A DNA stretch of 64,000 nucleotides from Cellulomonas sp. P24 (GCF_024704385.1 NZ_JAJDFX010000002.1:2232001-2296000), one strand, 5' to 3'. Positions 42,734 through 52,343 are shown, counted from the first letter of the stretch. Notes: generated from the sequence alone by a model not told the origin. Numbers and translations are program-made.

Positions 42734-43585
42734 TCAGCGGCGGGTCGTCGACGCCCAGTGCGCGGGGCGGGTGAGGTGGGCGGGAACGCCGGTGGACGCG
42801 TCGCCGGTCGCGGCGTCGAGCTGGGCCTGGGTCACGAACAGCGCGCCGGCGAGCGTGGCCCCGCGCAGGTCCGCCCCGCGGAGGTCCGCACCGATGAGGT
42901 CGGCGCCGCGCAGGTCGGCGCCGCGGAGGTTCGCGCCGATCAGGTACGCCCCCCGCAGCACGGCTCCGCGGAGGTCCGCCCCCGCGAGCGTCGCGCCGAT
43001 GAGGTCCGCTCCGCGGCGGTCCGGCCCGCGATGCCCGGTCGCGGCACGCGCCAGCTCGCTCGCGCGCAGGAGCAGCGTGTTCGCCCCGGCCCGGATGGCA
43101 TCCACGTCGATCTCGAGCAGCGCCTCCGGTGGCCGGTGGGTCAGCGCGTCGACGTCCGCGTACGTCCGCTCGAGGTCGGCGCGGATCGGCCGTGCCTGCT
43201 CGAGGTCGAGCGCCTCGCCGAGGTACCGGAGGAGCTCGTGCAGGTTCCGCATGACGGGGAAGACCGCGAACATCTGCGCTGCCGTCGCGCGGTCCTGGCG
43301 CCAGTCGCGACCACCGAAGGTGACCTGGGAGACCTTCTGCCCGGCGCCGAAGCAGTCGTACACCGTGCAGCCGGCGAAGCCGTCGGTGCGCAGGCGTTCG
43401 TGGATGCCGCACCGGAAGTCCGTCCGGAGGTTCACGCAGGGCGTGCCGGCCGGCTTGTCGATCGCGAAGTCGGCTGACGCGGCGAACGCGGGCACCACGC
43501 AGCACAGTCCGAAGCAGCTCGCGCAGTCGGCGCGAAGGGTCGCGCGATCCGACGCGGCCGTGGCGGGGTCAGGCCGGTCGCTCAT
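42734..43585 (-). CDS. pentapeptide repeat protein with an N-terminal cysteine-rich domain
   Basis: The 283-residue protein starts with a Cys-rich part: CASCFGLCC, a second group at [21 protein letters not shown], and GCTVYDCFG. This spacing resembles YkgJ-type metal- or cluster-binding domains. After a helical middle there are about 12 pentapeptide repeats (A(D/N)LRG type), for example [20 protein letters not shown]. These form a right-handed quadrilateral beta-helix, which in Qnr proteins mimics DNA and shields gyrase. Joining the two is unusual and its role is unknown. It overlaps the previous gene by 4 bases (ATGA). Confidence 0.85.
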   Translation of the reverse strand: MSDRPDPATAASDRATLRADCASCFGLCCVVPAFAASADFAIDKPAGTPCVNLRTDFRCGIHERLRTDGFAGCTVYDCFGAGQKVSQVTFGGRDWRQDRATAAQMFAVFPVMRNLHELLRYLGEALDLEQARPIRADLERTYADVDALTHRPPEALLEIDVDAIRAGANTLLLRASELARAATGHRGPDRRGADLIGATLAGADLRGAVLRGAYLIGANLRGADLRGADLIGADLRGADLRGATLAGALFVTQAQLDAATGDASTGVPAHLTRPAHWASTTRR

Positions 43586-44052
43586 GAGATGTCGTCGGGC
43601 TCCGGCGTCACCGCCGCCACCTCACCGGCGACCCGCCGGTCCCACCAGCGGAACACCCACACCGACACGACCGGGGCGAGCAGGACGAGGGAGAGAGACG
43701 GGCTGGCGAGGACGTCGAGGTCGACCAGCCACCCGATGACCACACCGATCACCACCCCGGTGCCGAGGGTCGCGATCGCGGCCCAGCCGACGACCGTCGC
43801 GCGCCGGCCCGGCGGGAAGAGCCGGTGCGACGCCCATCCAGCCAGGGACATCCACGCGAGGAAGTCGATGACGACGCCCACGAGGGTCCCGACCAGCACC
43901 GCGACGAGGTTCGACCACCCGTCGGACGGACCCACCGAGCTGACGATCGACCAGGTGGCCAGCCATCCGGCGAGGAAGCCGATGACGACCCCGCCGACGA
44001 TCGCCACGGACGGCAGGAGCACGAGCTGGCGGGAGCGGTGGCGCGGGTCCAT
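43582..44052 (-). CDS. four-helix membrane protein, unknown
   Basis: The 156-residue protein ([20 protein letters not shown]) shows four hydrophobic helices, the second half repeating Gly/Val-rich stretches ([19 protein letters not shown] and [19 protein letters not shown]). AAGGAG precedes the ATG. It is the first gene of a run with the pentapeptide-protein gene and deoD. The family is not recognised. Confidence 0.75.
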   Translation of the reverse strand: MDPRHRSRQLVLLPSVAIVGGVVIGFLAGWLATWSIVSSVGPSDGWSNLVAVLVGTLVGVVIDFLAWMSLAGWASHRLFPPGRRATVVGWAAIATLGTGVVIGVVIGWLVDLDVLASPSLSLVLLAPVVSVWVFRWWDRRVAGEVAAVTPEPDDIS

Positions 44053-44161
44053 GCATCTCCTTCGGGCCGGACGGTGCTCGCACTATAGGTCGCGTGGTGG
44101 TCCGGCGTCAGGCGCGGGTCGCGAGGGTGAGTCCGCCGCGCGGATGTGCCATCGTGACGCC

Positions 44162-44548
44162 ATGACGGAGAGTCCGGAGCAGGGGTTCGCGCCCGCCGGG
44201 GAGCCTGAGGTCGCCGAGCTCACGCGACTGGTCCGCGAGTTCAGCGTCGAGCGGGACTGGGAGCAGTTCCACGACCCGAAGTCGCTGATCCTCGCGATGG
44301 TGGGCGAGGTCGGGGAGCTGGCGGAGCTGTTCCAGTGGGTCCCGGCGCACGAGGCGGTCACGCGGTTCTCCATGGAGGGGCGCCAGGCGCGCGCCGGTGA
44401 GGAGATCGCGGACGTGCTGATCTACCTGATCCGGCTCGCGGACGTGCTCGGCCTGGACCTCGCTGCGGTCACCCGCGCGAAGCTGGCGGACTCGTCCCGG
44501 CGGTTCGCCGTCGACGAGGTGCACGGCCGGGCGCCGGAGAAGGAGTAG
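44162..44548 (+). CDS. MazG-like nucleotide pyrophosphohydrolase
   Basis: The 128-residue protein has the all-alpha NTP-pyrophosphatase motif: EVGELAELFQW and, 43 residues on, EEIADVLIYLIRLAD, which give the ExxE/ExxD metal site. DWEQFHDPKSLILAMVGEVG is the typical start of small MazG-like enzymes. It would hydrolyse a nucleoside triphosphate (possibly dCTP or a damaged nucleotide) to the monophosphate. No Shine-Dalgarno sequence is visible, so a leaderless message is possible. Confidence 0.88.
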   Translation: MTESPEQGFAPAGEPEVAELTRLVREFSVERDWEQFHDPKSLILAMVGEVGELAELFQWVPAHEAVTRFSMEGRQARAGEEIADVLIYLIRLADVLGLDLAAVTRAKLADSSRRFAVDEVHGRAPEKE

Positions 44549-44650
44549 GTCGCACCGCCGAGCCGACTCGAGCCTCGGGATACGTCGAGGCTCTCCACAG
44601 AAGTGTCCGGGGCGGCGCGGTGTGGGCTCCGGATCGACTGGACTCGCCGC

Positions 44651-44923
44651 ATGACCACAACAGCTCAGCGTTCTCCCGCCCGCCCACGGCTCGTCCGGGT
44701 GGTCGCGGCCGCACTCATGGCCTCTCCGCTGCTTCTCGCCGCCTGCTCGTCCGGCGGTGGCGCGGGTGAGGTGCCGTCGAGTGCCCCTGCCACCACCGCG
44801 ACGACCCACACCGCGAGTCCCACCGTGCCCGACGACCTCAGCCCGGAGCGGCCGCGAACGATGCCGCGAGAAGTGCCGGCCGACGACGTGTCCGCTTCGA
44901 GCGGCCTGACCGGAGGCGGATGA
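44651..44923 (+). CDS. small lipoprotein, unknown
   Basis: The 90-residue protein starts at the ATG at 44651 (MTTTAQRSPARPRLVRVVAA), with a lipobox LLAAC and a Ser/Thr/Pro-rich mature part (TTATTHTASPTVPDDLSPER). It has no domain I recognise. An upstream in-frame start at 44603 is less likely, as it would put 16 residues before the signal peptide. It ends directly before a strong terminator. Confidence 0.65.
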   Translation: MTTTAQRSPARPRLVRVVAAALMASPLLLAACSSGGGAGEVPSSAPATTATTHTASPTVPDDLSPERPRTMPREVPADDVSASSGLTGGG

Positions 44924-44939
44924 GCGTCGTCTCGCCGGG

Positions 44940-44975
44940 ACGAGCCCGGGAGCCTGGATCGGCTCCCGGGCTCGT
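44940..44975 (+). terminator. strong hairpin after the lipoprotein gene
   Basis: ACGAGCCCGGGAGCC and GGCTCCCGGGCTCGT form a perfect 15-bp stem with a 6-base loop, 17 bases after the stop. Confidence 0.85.
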
Positions 44976-45033
44976 CACCACGCGATGCAGGTCACCAGGT
45001 GACGACCGCCAGGCTGGTCAGGCGTGAGCGCCG

Positions 45034-45339
45034 TCAGCGCATCGGCGACGGACGCGACTGAACCGCGTGGACGAACTCGATGGCCTCGGCCTCGCTGACC
45101 ACGCGGGACTCCTTGTGCGCCTGCATCCACAGGTCGGGGTTGTCCATCGAGCCCGCGATCCGGTCGATGCGGACGGCGGCACCGTCGACGTCCGACGTCG
45201 TGACGGCGCTGAGATGCCAGGTGACCGGAAAGCCCAGCTCGGGGTCGGTCCCGTGCAGCACGGGCGGGATCGTCCGGCGGAGCGCGGGCGTTGCGGAGTC
45301 GGTCACCCGGCTGGGCGTGCGCTTCACGTCGTTGCTCAT
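45034..45339 (-). CDS. conserved-looking small protein, unknown
   Basis: The 101-residue protein (MSNDVKRTPSRVTDSATPAL) has GAGGAGG before the ATG and a compact body (GFPVTWHLSAVTTSDVDGAA). It has no cysteine and no membrane helix. I do not recognise a family. The 200-base gap to 45539 holds its promoter and the facing promoter of the DUF6318 gene. Confidence 0.6.
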   Translation of the reverse strand: MSNDVKRTPSRVTDSATPALRRTIPPVLHGTDPELGFPVTWHLSAVTTSDVDGAAVRIDRIAGSMDNPDLWMQAHKESRVVSEAEAIEFVHAVQSRPSPMR

Positions 45340-45539
45340 CGGTCCGTCCTCCTCGTCATGTCGCGTCGATACCTCCCTGATCGACCCACCGTCCCGCGAT
45401 CTGAACGGGTGACCGGGAGGACTCGCCGGGATGTCGCGATTTCACCCGAAGAGACCGCAGATGTGGGGATCGGACGGCCGTCCACAGGAGGACGTTCGGT
45501 CCTGTCCGGTTTGGCCGGATTCTCGCTAGCGTCGCGCGG

Positions 45540-46220
45540 GTGGATGACGCGATGGGGGCGGACGTGGCGCGATCGACGGACGAGCAACGGTCTGCCGCGC
45601 TCAGAGCGGTGCAGTGCATGAACGCAGCGGCAGGCGAACGCCAGCGACGGTGGACTCGCGTGGTTCTGGGCGTCGCGGCGGCCGTCCTTTTCGCCGGAGC
45701 GTGCACCGGACCCAGACCTGCGCCCGTGACGCCATCGCCGTCGATGCGGGCGACGGCCACCTCCGTGCCGGGCCCGACATCGCCGACGGCAGCGAAGCCG
45801 ACTCGTCCGGCGGAGATGGACCTCGCCGACGAGCGCGGCGCGGAGGCGGCTGCCCGGTACTTCTTCGAGCTGTACGCGTACGTCGTCGTGACCGGCGAGA
45901 CCTCCGAGTGGGATGCGATGTCGTGGCAGACGTGCGAGTTCTGCGCGAGCATCCGGACGAAGACCCGCGCCGATGTCGAAGAAGGAGCGATCTATGGCGG
46001 TGGCATGGTCACGATCTACGACGTGAACGTGGGTTACGACGACCTGCTTGACGGCTACCCAGTTGAGCTGAGCTACGCACAGGCGCCGGCGACGCGCACG
46101 GCGCGTGATGGGACGGTCGCACACATGAGTGGGAACTCAGGTCGGATCCAGGTGGATCTGAAGGTCGTCGACTCACAGTGGCGCGTCTTGCAGGTGTCGA
46201 AGGCAGAGACCGCGCTGTGA
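45540..46220 (+). CDS. DUF6318 family lipoprotein
   Basis: The protein has a signal peptide with a lipobox-like end (VVLGVAAAVLFAGACTG), a Thr/Pro/Ser linker and a conserved DUF6318 domain: AEAAARYFFELYAYVVVTGE, WDAMSWQTCEFCASIRTKTR and GRIQVDLKVVDSQWRVLQVS. The CEFC motif probably forms a disulfide. GTG at 45540 gives 226 residues, but an ATG at 45618 (MNAAAGERQRRWTRVV) would put the signal peptide nearer the start. It overlaps the PKD gene by 4 bases; the two are found together in Micrococcales. Confidence 0.8.
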   Translation: MDDAMGADVARSTDEQRSAALRAVQCMNAAAGERQRRWTRVVLGVAAAVLFAGACTGPRPAPVTPSPSMRATATSVPGPTSPTAAKPTRPAEMDLADERGAEAAARYFFELYAYVVVTGETSEWDAMSWQTCEFCASIRTKTRADVEEGAIYGGGMVTIYDVNVGYDDLLDGYPVELSYAQAPATRTARDGTVAHMSGNSGRIQVDLKVVDSQWRVLQVSKAETAL

Positions 46221-47139
46221 GCCGATTCCGAACTCGCGTCGTGCTCGTCGGGCTCGGTTCGACATTGGTCATGTGCGCCGGACCGGTCGTAGCCGGGGCG
46301 ACTGCCCGCGAGATCGCGGCGTCCGAGGATGCGGTGCACATGAGGCCCTCTCGGTCGGGAGATGTCGGACCGCCACCTGCCTCGCAGGACGTGTCTCTCG
46401 GAGTGAACGTCAAGGGTGACTCCGCACTGATTCGCGCCAGCAAGCTCGCGGCCGGGGGAGAACCGTTGCCTCGCCCAGTGCACCCGAGTATCGGCGGTTG
46501 TCGAGTCAGTTCTGCGGTCTGGCCGACGCGAGCTTCGACCCGACGTTGGTAGCCGGATCGGGAGGGGTGAACTGCGCGGACTTCGTCGTCTCATGTCCCG
46601 ACGGCGAGGTGTTGCGACAGGCCCTCTTCCGCCGGGAGTCGCCCGCTGATCCGTGGGTGCTCGCCGAGTCGCCGCACTGTGAGAAGGACCTGTCGGGTGC
46701 GGTGGCGGTGGAGTTCGCGCGGTTGGGGTTGCGGTCGTCGGTGGTGGGGGTTCAACCGTCGGGTGGGTGGTCGTTGGTGAACCTGCCGACGATCGTGTAC
46801 GCCGACGGGGCGGTGCAGGAGTACGCGGCGACGGTGCTCGGGACACCGGTAGTCATCCGGGCCACACCGCTCAGGTACTCGTGGGACTTCGGCGAGGGTC
46901 TCGACCCGCTGGTGACCACCGATCCGGGGCGGCCCTACCCCGACCAGACGGTGTCACGCCCGTACGGAAAGCCGGGGACCTACACGGTCACCTTGACCAC
47001 GACGTGGAGCGCGCAGTACCGCGCAGACGGTGCGGTCGACTGGCTGCCGGTCGCCGGCACCGCCACGACGACCACCACCGCACCCCCGTTGACGGTCTAC
47101 GAAGCCCGCTCGCACCTCGTCGCCGATCCTCTGCGATGA
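46217..47139 (+). pseudogene. secreted PKD-domain protein broken by a G-run frameshift
   Basis: GTG at 46217 (VSRFRTRVVLVGLGSTLVMC) starts a signal peptide in the GTGA overlap with the DUF6318 gene. The frame is lost at the five-G run 46454-46458. Adding one G joins SKLAAGG to RTVASPSAPEYRRLSSQFCG, which continues to the stop at 47139. The repaired protein of about 307 residues has a PKD-like domain near the C terminus (ATPLRYSWDFGEGLDP, then GTYTVTLTTTW). It is secreted and probably binds the cell surface with its DUF6318 partner. Confidence 0.65.
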
Positions 47140-47152
47140 CCGCCGTGATCGA

Positions 47153-47530
47153 ATGAGTGCCGTGCACCTCGACCTGAGCCCCCTGATGCTCACCGCGATC
47201 GGCCTGGTCGTGTACGGGGTCACTCATCGCTGGGTGGATCGTCGGCGCCGCGCATCGACCCGGCGTACGGGCGCGACGGGTACTCCGGCATCCTCACGTC
47301 CCTTGTCAGCCGTCGACGACGTTCCCGAGCTCCACGGGGTGGACGACCGCCGCGAGCCGCACACCGTCGACGACACCACCGAGCGACCCGTCCGACGGTG
47401 GTGGCGGAACCCCGTCGGCGCTGTGCCGATCGTCGTCGGGCTCGTGATGATCGTCGGCTACGCAGCCGTGGAACGGGCCTTCGGCACCGTCATCTCGATC
47501 GCTGCGTCGCTGTTCCTGCCGGGTCGCTGA
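47153..47530 (+). CDS. small protein with two membrane helices, unknown
   Basis: The 125-residue protein (MSAVHLDLSPLMLTAIGLVV) has one hydrophobic segment near the N terminus, a basic turn (HRWVDRRRRASTRRTG), a charged Asp/Val-rich middle (VDDVPELHGVDDRREPHTVD) and a second helix (GAVPIVVGLVMIVGYAAVER). It lies 13 bases after the PKD gene and may be in the same operon. The family is not recognised. Confidence 0.65.
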   Translation: MSAVHLDLSPLMLTAIGLVVYGVTHRWVDRRRRASTRRTGATGTPASSRPLSAVDDVPELHGVDDRREPHTVDDTTERPVRRWWRNPVGAVPIVVGLVMIVGYAAVERAFGTVISIAASLFLPGR

Positions 47531-47545
47531 CTCCTCGACACCTCG

Positions 47546-47569
47546 GATCCCGACGCGCCTGTCGGGATC
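47546..47569 (+). terminator. hairpin after the DUF6318-PKD operon
   Basis: GATCCCGAC and GTCGGGATC form a 9-bp stem with a 6-base loop, 15 bases after the stop at 47530. Confidence 0.7.
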
Positions 47570-47733
47570 GGCCCGTCATGAGGCGCGCGCGCAGGTAGCG
47601 TGAGTGACGGGGTAGTGGCTGTGTCGTTCGGGTGGCCGAGCTGTCGGCAGGGCGCACGGTCGCAGAGCAGGGGGGGATCGGCCATGTCGTCAGCGCGCCA
47701 CCGCAGCACAGTCGTCGGATCGGGCTGCCGGGA

Positions 47734-49287
47734 ATGACGAGCACGCTCGAGGGTGATCGCTCTGCCGCGCCATCCGCCTCGGATGCGGCATCGCCCGGAT
47801 GGCACTCACTCCTGTGGCGTGCGGTCGTGCGCCTGGGTGGGTCGTGGGTGGGGGTGCGTGCGCGGCGGTACCCGTCGCTCACGATCGGGTTCGGTGCGTT
47901 CGTCGTCTATGCGGCGACATCCCTGGTGCGGTTCGCCCGCATGTACTCGGGCATCGATCTGGCGATCTTCACCCAGGCCGTCAAGCAGTACGCCCAGGGT
48001 CACCTGCCGTGGTCCTACCTCAAGGCCGCCGGAGGGTTCGACCTGCTCGGGGACCACTTCTCCCCGATCGTGGCGCTCCTGGCCCCGTTCTACCGGCTCT
48101 GGCCCGACGCACGGGTGCTGCTGATCGCCCAGGCGGTCCTGGTCGGGCTCGGCGCGGGGATCGTGACCAGGTCCGCGGTGAGCGTGCTGGGCAAGCGGAT
48201 CGGCGTGGCGGTCGGGGCGGGGTTCGTGCTGGCGTGGGGCATCCAGGCGATGGCACTGTTCGACTTCCATGCGGTCGCGTTCGCGGTGCCGCTGCTCGCC
48301 CTGTCCCTCGCGGAGCTGGTGCGGGAGCGCGAGGTGCGGGCGATCGCCTGGGCGCTGCCGCTGATGCTCGTCAAGGAAGACAGCGTCTTCCTGCTCCTCG
48401 GGATCGCCCTCTACCTGGCCGTACGGCGCCGGTGGCGACCGGCCGTCGGGCTGGCCGGGTTCGCGCTCGCGTCGTTCGTGCTGATCGTCGGGGTCGTGAT
48501 CCCCGCGATGGGGTTCTACGGCAGGTACACGTACTGGTCGGCGTCGGCTGCGGCCGGCGATGCGCTGACGTCGTTGTGGACGAGCCTGACCACCGGCAAG
48601 GCGATCGTGCTGGTGCTGGTCCTGCTCGCCCCGAGTCTCGGGCTGGCCGCACGCTCACCACTCGCCCTGATCGCCTTGCCGTCCCTCGCCTCCCGGCTGA
48701 CCTCGGCCAACGAGACCTACTGGGGTCCCGGGCTGCACTACAACGCCACGGTGACCGTCGTGATGGTCTTCGCAACCATCGACGCAATCCGCCGGATCCG
48801 CACCCGGCGCCGGTGGAACGACCAGACGCTCACCCGCACCGCATGGGTACTCGTCGCGGTGGCCCTGGTCGGCTCCTGGTGGCTCCCGCTGGGCCACACC
48901 ACCTCCAGCGCCCTGCGATCCTGCCCGGCCTGCGCCGCCAAGACGGCCGCACTGAACGCAATCCCGGACGGCGTCTCGGTCGCCGCCGACGACACCCTCG
49001 CGTCCTACCTCGTCGACCGCGACTACGTCCACGAGCTCCGACCCGGGCTGTTCGACACCACCGGCGATCGCATCTACCCGGAGTATCTGGCGATCGACCG
49101 GATCTTCGACGGTGTGGACGCGTCGCCACAGCGATTCGACGGGTGGCGCAACAAGCTCATCCAACCTGCGGGCAGCTTCGGCGCCACCTACCAGTTCGTC
49201 TGCGAGTACGTGCAGGCGAAGTCCGCCACCGCCTACTACTACGACGTCATGATCCTCAAGACCCCGTACCCCTCCAGTCCGCGCTGA
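47734..49287 (+). CDS. DUF2079 polytopic membrane protein, glycosyltransferase-like
   Basis: The protein of about 517 residues (MTSTLEGDRSAAPSASDAAS) has about ten membrane helices and the DUF2079 motifs: a first-loop GIDLAIFTQAVKQYAQGHLP, then GGFDLLGDHFSPIVALLAPF and, after the last helix, a soluble end with DRDYVHELRPGLFDTTGDRI. DUF2079 belongs to the GT-C-like group of lipid-linked sugar transferases by topology, with an early Asp (GID) in the first loop; the donor and acceptor are unknown. A GTG at 47632 would add 34 residues. It is convergent with ramB. Confidence 0.8.
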   Translation: MTSTLEGDRSAAPSASDAASPGWHSLLWRAVVRLGGSWVGVRARRYPSLTIGFGAFVVYAATSLVRFARMYSGIDLAIFTQAVKQYAQGHLPWSYLKAAGGFDLLGDHFSPIVALLAPFYRLWPDARVLLIAQAVLVGLGAGIVTRSAVSVLGKRIGVAVGAGFVLAWGIQAMALFDFHAVAFAVPLLALSLAELVREREVRAIAWALPLMLVKEDSVFLLLGIALYLAVRRRWRPAVGLAGFALASFVLIVGVVIPAMGFYGRYTYWSASAAAGDALTSLWTSLTTGKAIVLVLVLLAPSLGLAARSPLALIALPSLASRLTSANETYWGPGLHYNATVTVVMVFATIDAIRRIRTRRRWNDQTLTRTAWVLVAVALVGSWWLPLGHTTSSALRSCPACAAKTAALNAIPDGVSVAADDTLASYLVDRDYVHELRPGLFDTTGDRIYPEYLAIDRIFDGVDASPQRFDGWRNKLIQPAGSFGATYQFVCEYVQAKSATAYYYDVMILKTPYPSSPR

Positions 49288-49297
49288 ACCGGATCGC

Positions 49298-50755
49298 TCA
49301 CGACGCCGCAGGCGCGTGGCGGTCGAGGAACTGGTACACCTCGGTCGTGTCGACGCCGGGGAACGCGCCGGTCGGCAGCGCGGCGAGGGTGCTCGCATGC
49401 GGCCGTGCGCTCGGCCACGACTTGTCCGCCCAGCGGGTCGCCAGCTCGGTCGGTGGCTGCCGGCAGCACGACGCATCGGGGCAGCGCGAGACCGAGCGCG
49501 CGGTCGTCTCGCGGCCCCGGAACCAGCGCACATGACTGAACGGCACCCCGACACTCACGGAGAACTCACCCTCCGAGGAGCCCTGCACCCGCGACGTGCA
49601 CCAGAAGGTTCCCGTCGGCGTGTCCGTGAGCTGGTAGTAGGGGCTGAACCGGTCGGCGATCCCGAACACCATGCGCGCCGTCCAGTGCTTGCACACGGGC
49701 TGCCCCTCGATCGCCCCGAGCGCGTCGGACGGGAAGCGCACGCCGTCGTTCTCGTAGGCCTTGTGCAACGTCCCGCTCTCGTGGACCTTCATGAAGTGCA
49801 CGGGCAGCCCGAGGTGCCGTGTCGCGAGGTTGGTGAACCGGTGCGCGGCGGTCTCGTACGGGACCGCGAACGCGTCCCGCAGGTCCTCGATCGACAGCCG
49901 GCGCTCGGCCTTGGCCTCGAGCAGGAACGCCGTCGTGCCCTCCTCGGGCAGCAGCAGGGCCGCCGCGAGGTAGTTCGTCTCGACGCGTTGCCGCAGGAAG
50001 TCGCCGTAGTCCTTCGGCTCGGTGTGCCCGAGCACGTGGCTCGCGATCGCCTGGAGCAGCGGTGACCGCGGGTCGCTCGTCGCGGAGATCCGGTGCGGCA
50101 GGTAGATGCGGCCGTTCGCGAGGTCGGTGACCGACCGGGTCGAGTGCGGGAGGTCGTGCACGTAGTGCAGCGTGAAGCCGAGGTGCGCGGCGATGTCCGC
50201 CGTCCCGCGCTGCGACAGCGGGCCTCCCGGGTGGTTCGTGGCGGCGAGCAGCCGACGTGCGTGCTCCTCGAGGTCCGGGAAGTAGTTGTCCTGGGCGCGC
50301 ATCGTCCTGCGGAGCTCGGCGTTCGCGCGGCGGGCCTCCTCGGGGGTGGCCGCGGTCTCGGTGAGCAGGCGCTGCACCTCGGCCTTGAGTCGCACCAGAG
50401 CATCGAGCGCGTCCGTCGGCAGCGACTTGCCGACCTTGACGGCGGGGATGCCGAGAGAGGCGAAGAGCGGTCCGCGTTGTGCGCGCTCGAGCTCGACCTC
50501 GAGCGCCGCGCGGCGGGAGGGCGGCTCGGTGGACAGCAGCTCCGCGAGCGTCACGTCGAGCGTCGCGGCGACCTGGGTGAGCAGGGAGAGCGACGGCTCC
50601 CGGTGGCCGTTCTCGAGCACCGAGACCTGGGAGGCGGCGCGTCCGATGGCCGCACCGAGCTCGTCGAGGGTCATCCCCCGTGCGGTCCGTAGGTGCCGGA
50701 TGCGGCGACCGAGCACGAGGGTGTCGAGGGCCGGGGGCGTCGTCGTCGGAGCCAT
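49298..50755 (-). CDS. ramB: RamB-type regulator of acetate metabolism (XRE-ImmA/IrrE-DUF2083)
   Basis: The 485-residue protein has an N-terminal HTH ([39 protein letters not shown]), an ImmA/IrrE-like middle ([20 protein letters not shown]) with HxxxH instead of HExxH, and a C-terminal DUF2083 region with several cysteines ([21 protein letters not shown]). This is the RamB/short-chain fatty acyl regulator layout. In Corynebacterium RamB controls aceA, aceB and other acetate genes. Divergent position next to aceA-aceB supports the same role. An upstream ATG at 50770 is possible. Confidence 0.88.
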   Translation of the reverse strand: MAPTTTPPALDTLVLGRRIRHLRTARGMTLDELGAAIGRAASQVSVLENGHREPSLSLLTQVAATLDVTLAELLSTEPPSRRAALEVELERAQRGPLFASLGIPAVKVGKSLPTDALDALVRLKAEVQRLLTETAATPEEARRANAELRRTMRAQDNYFPDLEEHARRLLAATNHPGGPLSQRGTADIAAHLGFTLHYVHDLPHSTRSVTDLANGRIYLPHRISATSDPRSPLLQAIASHVLGHTEPKDYGDFLRQRVETNYLAAALLLPEEGTTAFLLEAKAERRLSIEDLRDAFAVPYETAAHRFTNLATRHLGLPVHFMKVHESGTLHKAYENDGVRFPSDALGAIEGQPVCKHWTARMVFGIADRFSPYYQLTDTPTGTFWCTSRVQGSSEGEFSVSVGVPFSHVRWFRGRETTARSVSRCPDASCCRQPPTELATRWADKSWPSARPHASTLAALPTGAFPGVDTTEVYQFLDRHAPAAS

Positions 50756-50788
50756 GAGCCACGGTCGCATCCCACGCGGCTTTCGTCC

Positions 50789-50814
50789 AGTAGAAATTCC
50801 GCACTTCTTCTGCT
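50789..50814. promoter_or_regulatory. probable RamB operator in the ramB-aceA gap
   Basis: AGTAGAA (50789-50795) and TTCTGCT (50808-50814) are inverted half-sites separated by 12 bases, in an AT-rich patch of the 139-bp divergent gap. It could serve both promoters. The match to the published RamB motif is only partial. Confidence 0.4.
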
Positions 50815-50894
50815 CGATCTTCGGGAGAAGAGGGGTTGACCTTCCCTCACAGTGGTCGCACGGCACGCAACGACGCGACATCCCGGAGGACATC

Positions 50895-52260
50895 GTGAGC
50901 ACCCAGACCGCACACCGTGCGACCACAACGACCCGCCCGCGCACCCGCCCCGAGGCGTGGGCCGGCGCCCGTCCCGGTGACCAGACCACCGTGGCCGAGG
51001 CCCTCGCGACCGAGTGGGAGGCGAACCCCCGCTGGGCCGGGATCCGCCGTCTGCACTCGGCCGAGGACGTCATCGCCCTGCGCGGAAGCGTCCGCGAGGA
51101 GCACACGCTCGCCCGCAGGGGGGGCCGAGCGTCTGTGGGAGCTTTTGCACACCCGCGACTTCGTCCCGGCGCTCGGTGCCCTCACCGGCAACCAGGCGGT
51201 GCAGCAGGTGCGTGGCGGCCTCGAGGCCATCTACCTCTCCGGCTGGCAGGTCGCCGCGGACGCCAACCTCAGCGGCCAGACCTACCCGGACCAGAGCCTC
51301 TACCCGGTCAACTCGGTGCCGGCGGTCGTGCGGCGCATCAACAACGCGTTGCTGCGCGCAGACGGCATCGAGTTCGCCGAGAACGGCGGGCAGCGGATGC
51401 GTGAGTGGCTCGCGCCGATCGTGGCCGACGCCGAGGCCGGCTTCGGTGGGCCGCTCAACGCGTACGAGCTGATGCACGCGATGATCGCCGCGGGTGCCGC
51501 CGGGGTGCACTGGGAGGACCAGCTCGCGGCCGAGAAGAAGTGCGGTCACCTCGGCGGCAAGGTGCTCGTCCCGACCTCGCAGCACGTCCGAACACTCTCC
51601 GCCGCGCGTCTTGCGGCCGACGTCGCCGGGGTGCCGAGCGTCATCGTCGCGCGGACCGACGCGCTCGGTGCGGACCTCATGACGTCGGACATCGACCCGC
51701 GTGACGAGCCGTTCCTCACCGGGGAGCGCACGACCGAGGGGTACTTCCGGGTGACCCCCGGCCTGGACGCCGTGGTCGCCCGGTCGATGGCCTACGCGGA
51801 GGTCGCGGACCTGCTCTGGGTCGAGACGTCCACGCCGGACATCGCGCTCGCGGCCGAGTTCGCGGAGCGGATCCACGAGCGCTTCCCGGACAAGCTGCTC
51901 GCCTACAACTGCTCGCCGTCGTTCAACTGGCGCGCCCACCTGGACGACACGCAGATCGCCGGCTTCCAGAAGGAGCTCGCGACGCACGGCTACGCGTTCC
52001 AGTTCATCACCCTCGCCGGCTTCCACGCCCTCAACCACTCCATGTTCACGCTCGCGCACGACTACGCCGAGCGCGGCATGAGCGCCTACGTCGAGCTCCA
52101 GCAGGCCGAGATCGCCTCAGAGCCCGACGGCTACACCGCCACGCGCCACCAGCGCGAGGTCGGCACCGGGTACTTCGACCGGGTGGCGACCGCCCTCAAC
52201 CCTGACAGCGCCACCCTCGCGCTCACGGGCTCGACCGAGACCGCGCAGTTCACCCACTGA
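50895..52260 (+). pseudogene. aceA: isocitrate lyase, intact except for one extra G
   Basis: GTG at 50895 ([26 protein letters not shown] upstream) reads correctly through [20 protein letters not shown] to HTLARRG. A run of seven G at 51118-51124 then shifts the frame. With six G the protein goes on as [20 protein letters not shown] and keeps all key parts, including the catalytic KKCGHLGGK and [10 protein letters not shown]-like [11 protein letters not shown]. The repaired length is about 454 residues, normal for the family. It cleaves isocitrate to glyoxylate and succinate; malate synthase follows. A broken copy next to an intact aceB suggests either a sequencing error or loss of the shunt. 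Confidence 0.85.
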
Positions 52261-52278
52261 CGCGCTCTCGCACCGGTC

Positions 52279-52343
52279 CGGTCTCGCGATCGGGCTCACC
52301 CCCGGACGACCTCGTCGTCCGGACGAGTCCGATCGCGAGACCG
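52279..52343 (+). terminator. nested hairpin between aceA and aceB
   Basis: CGGTCTCGCGATCGG (52279-52293) pairs with CCGATCGCGAGACCG (52329-52343), and inside it CCGGACGAC-CTC-GTCGTCCGG forms a second 9-bp stem. It may be a partial terminator or an RNA-stabilising element setting the aceA:aceB ratio. Confidence 0.65.

Noticed and set aside
50895-52260. Programmed frameshifting in isocitrate lyase
   Set aside because: No stimulatory structure or conserved slippery heptamer; the shift is near the start of a core enzyme and other genes in the window show the same kind of homopolymer lesion.
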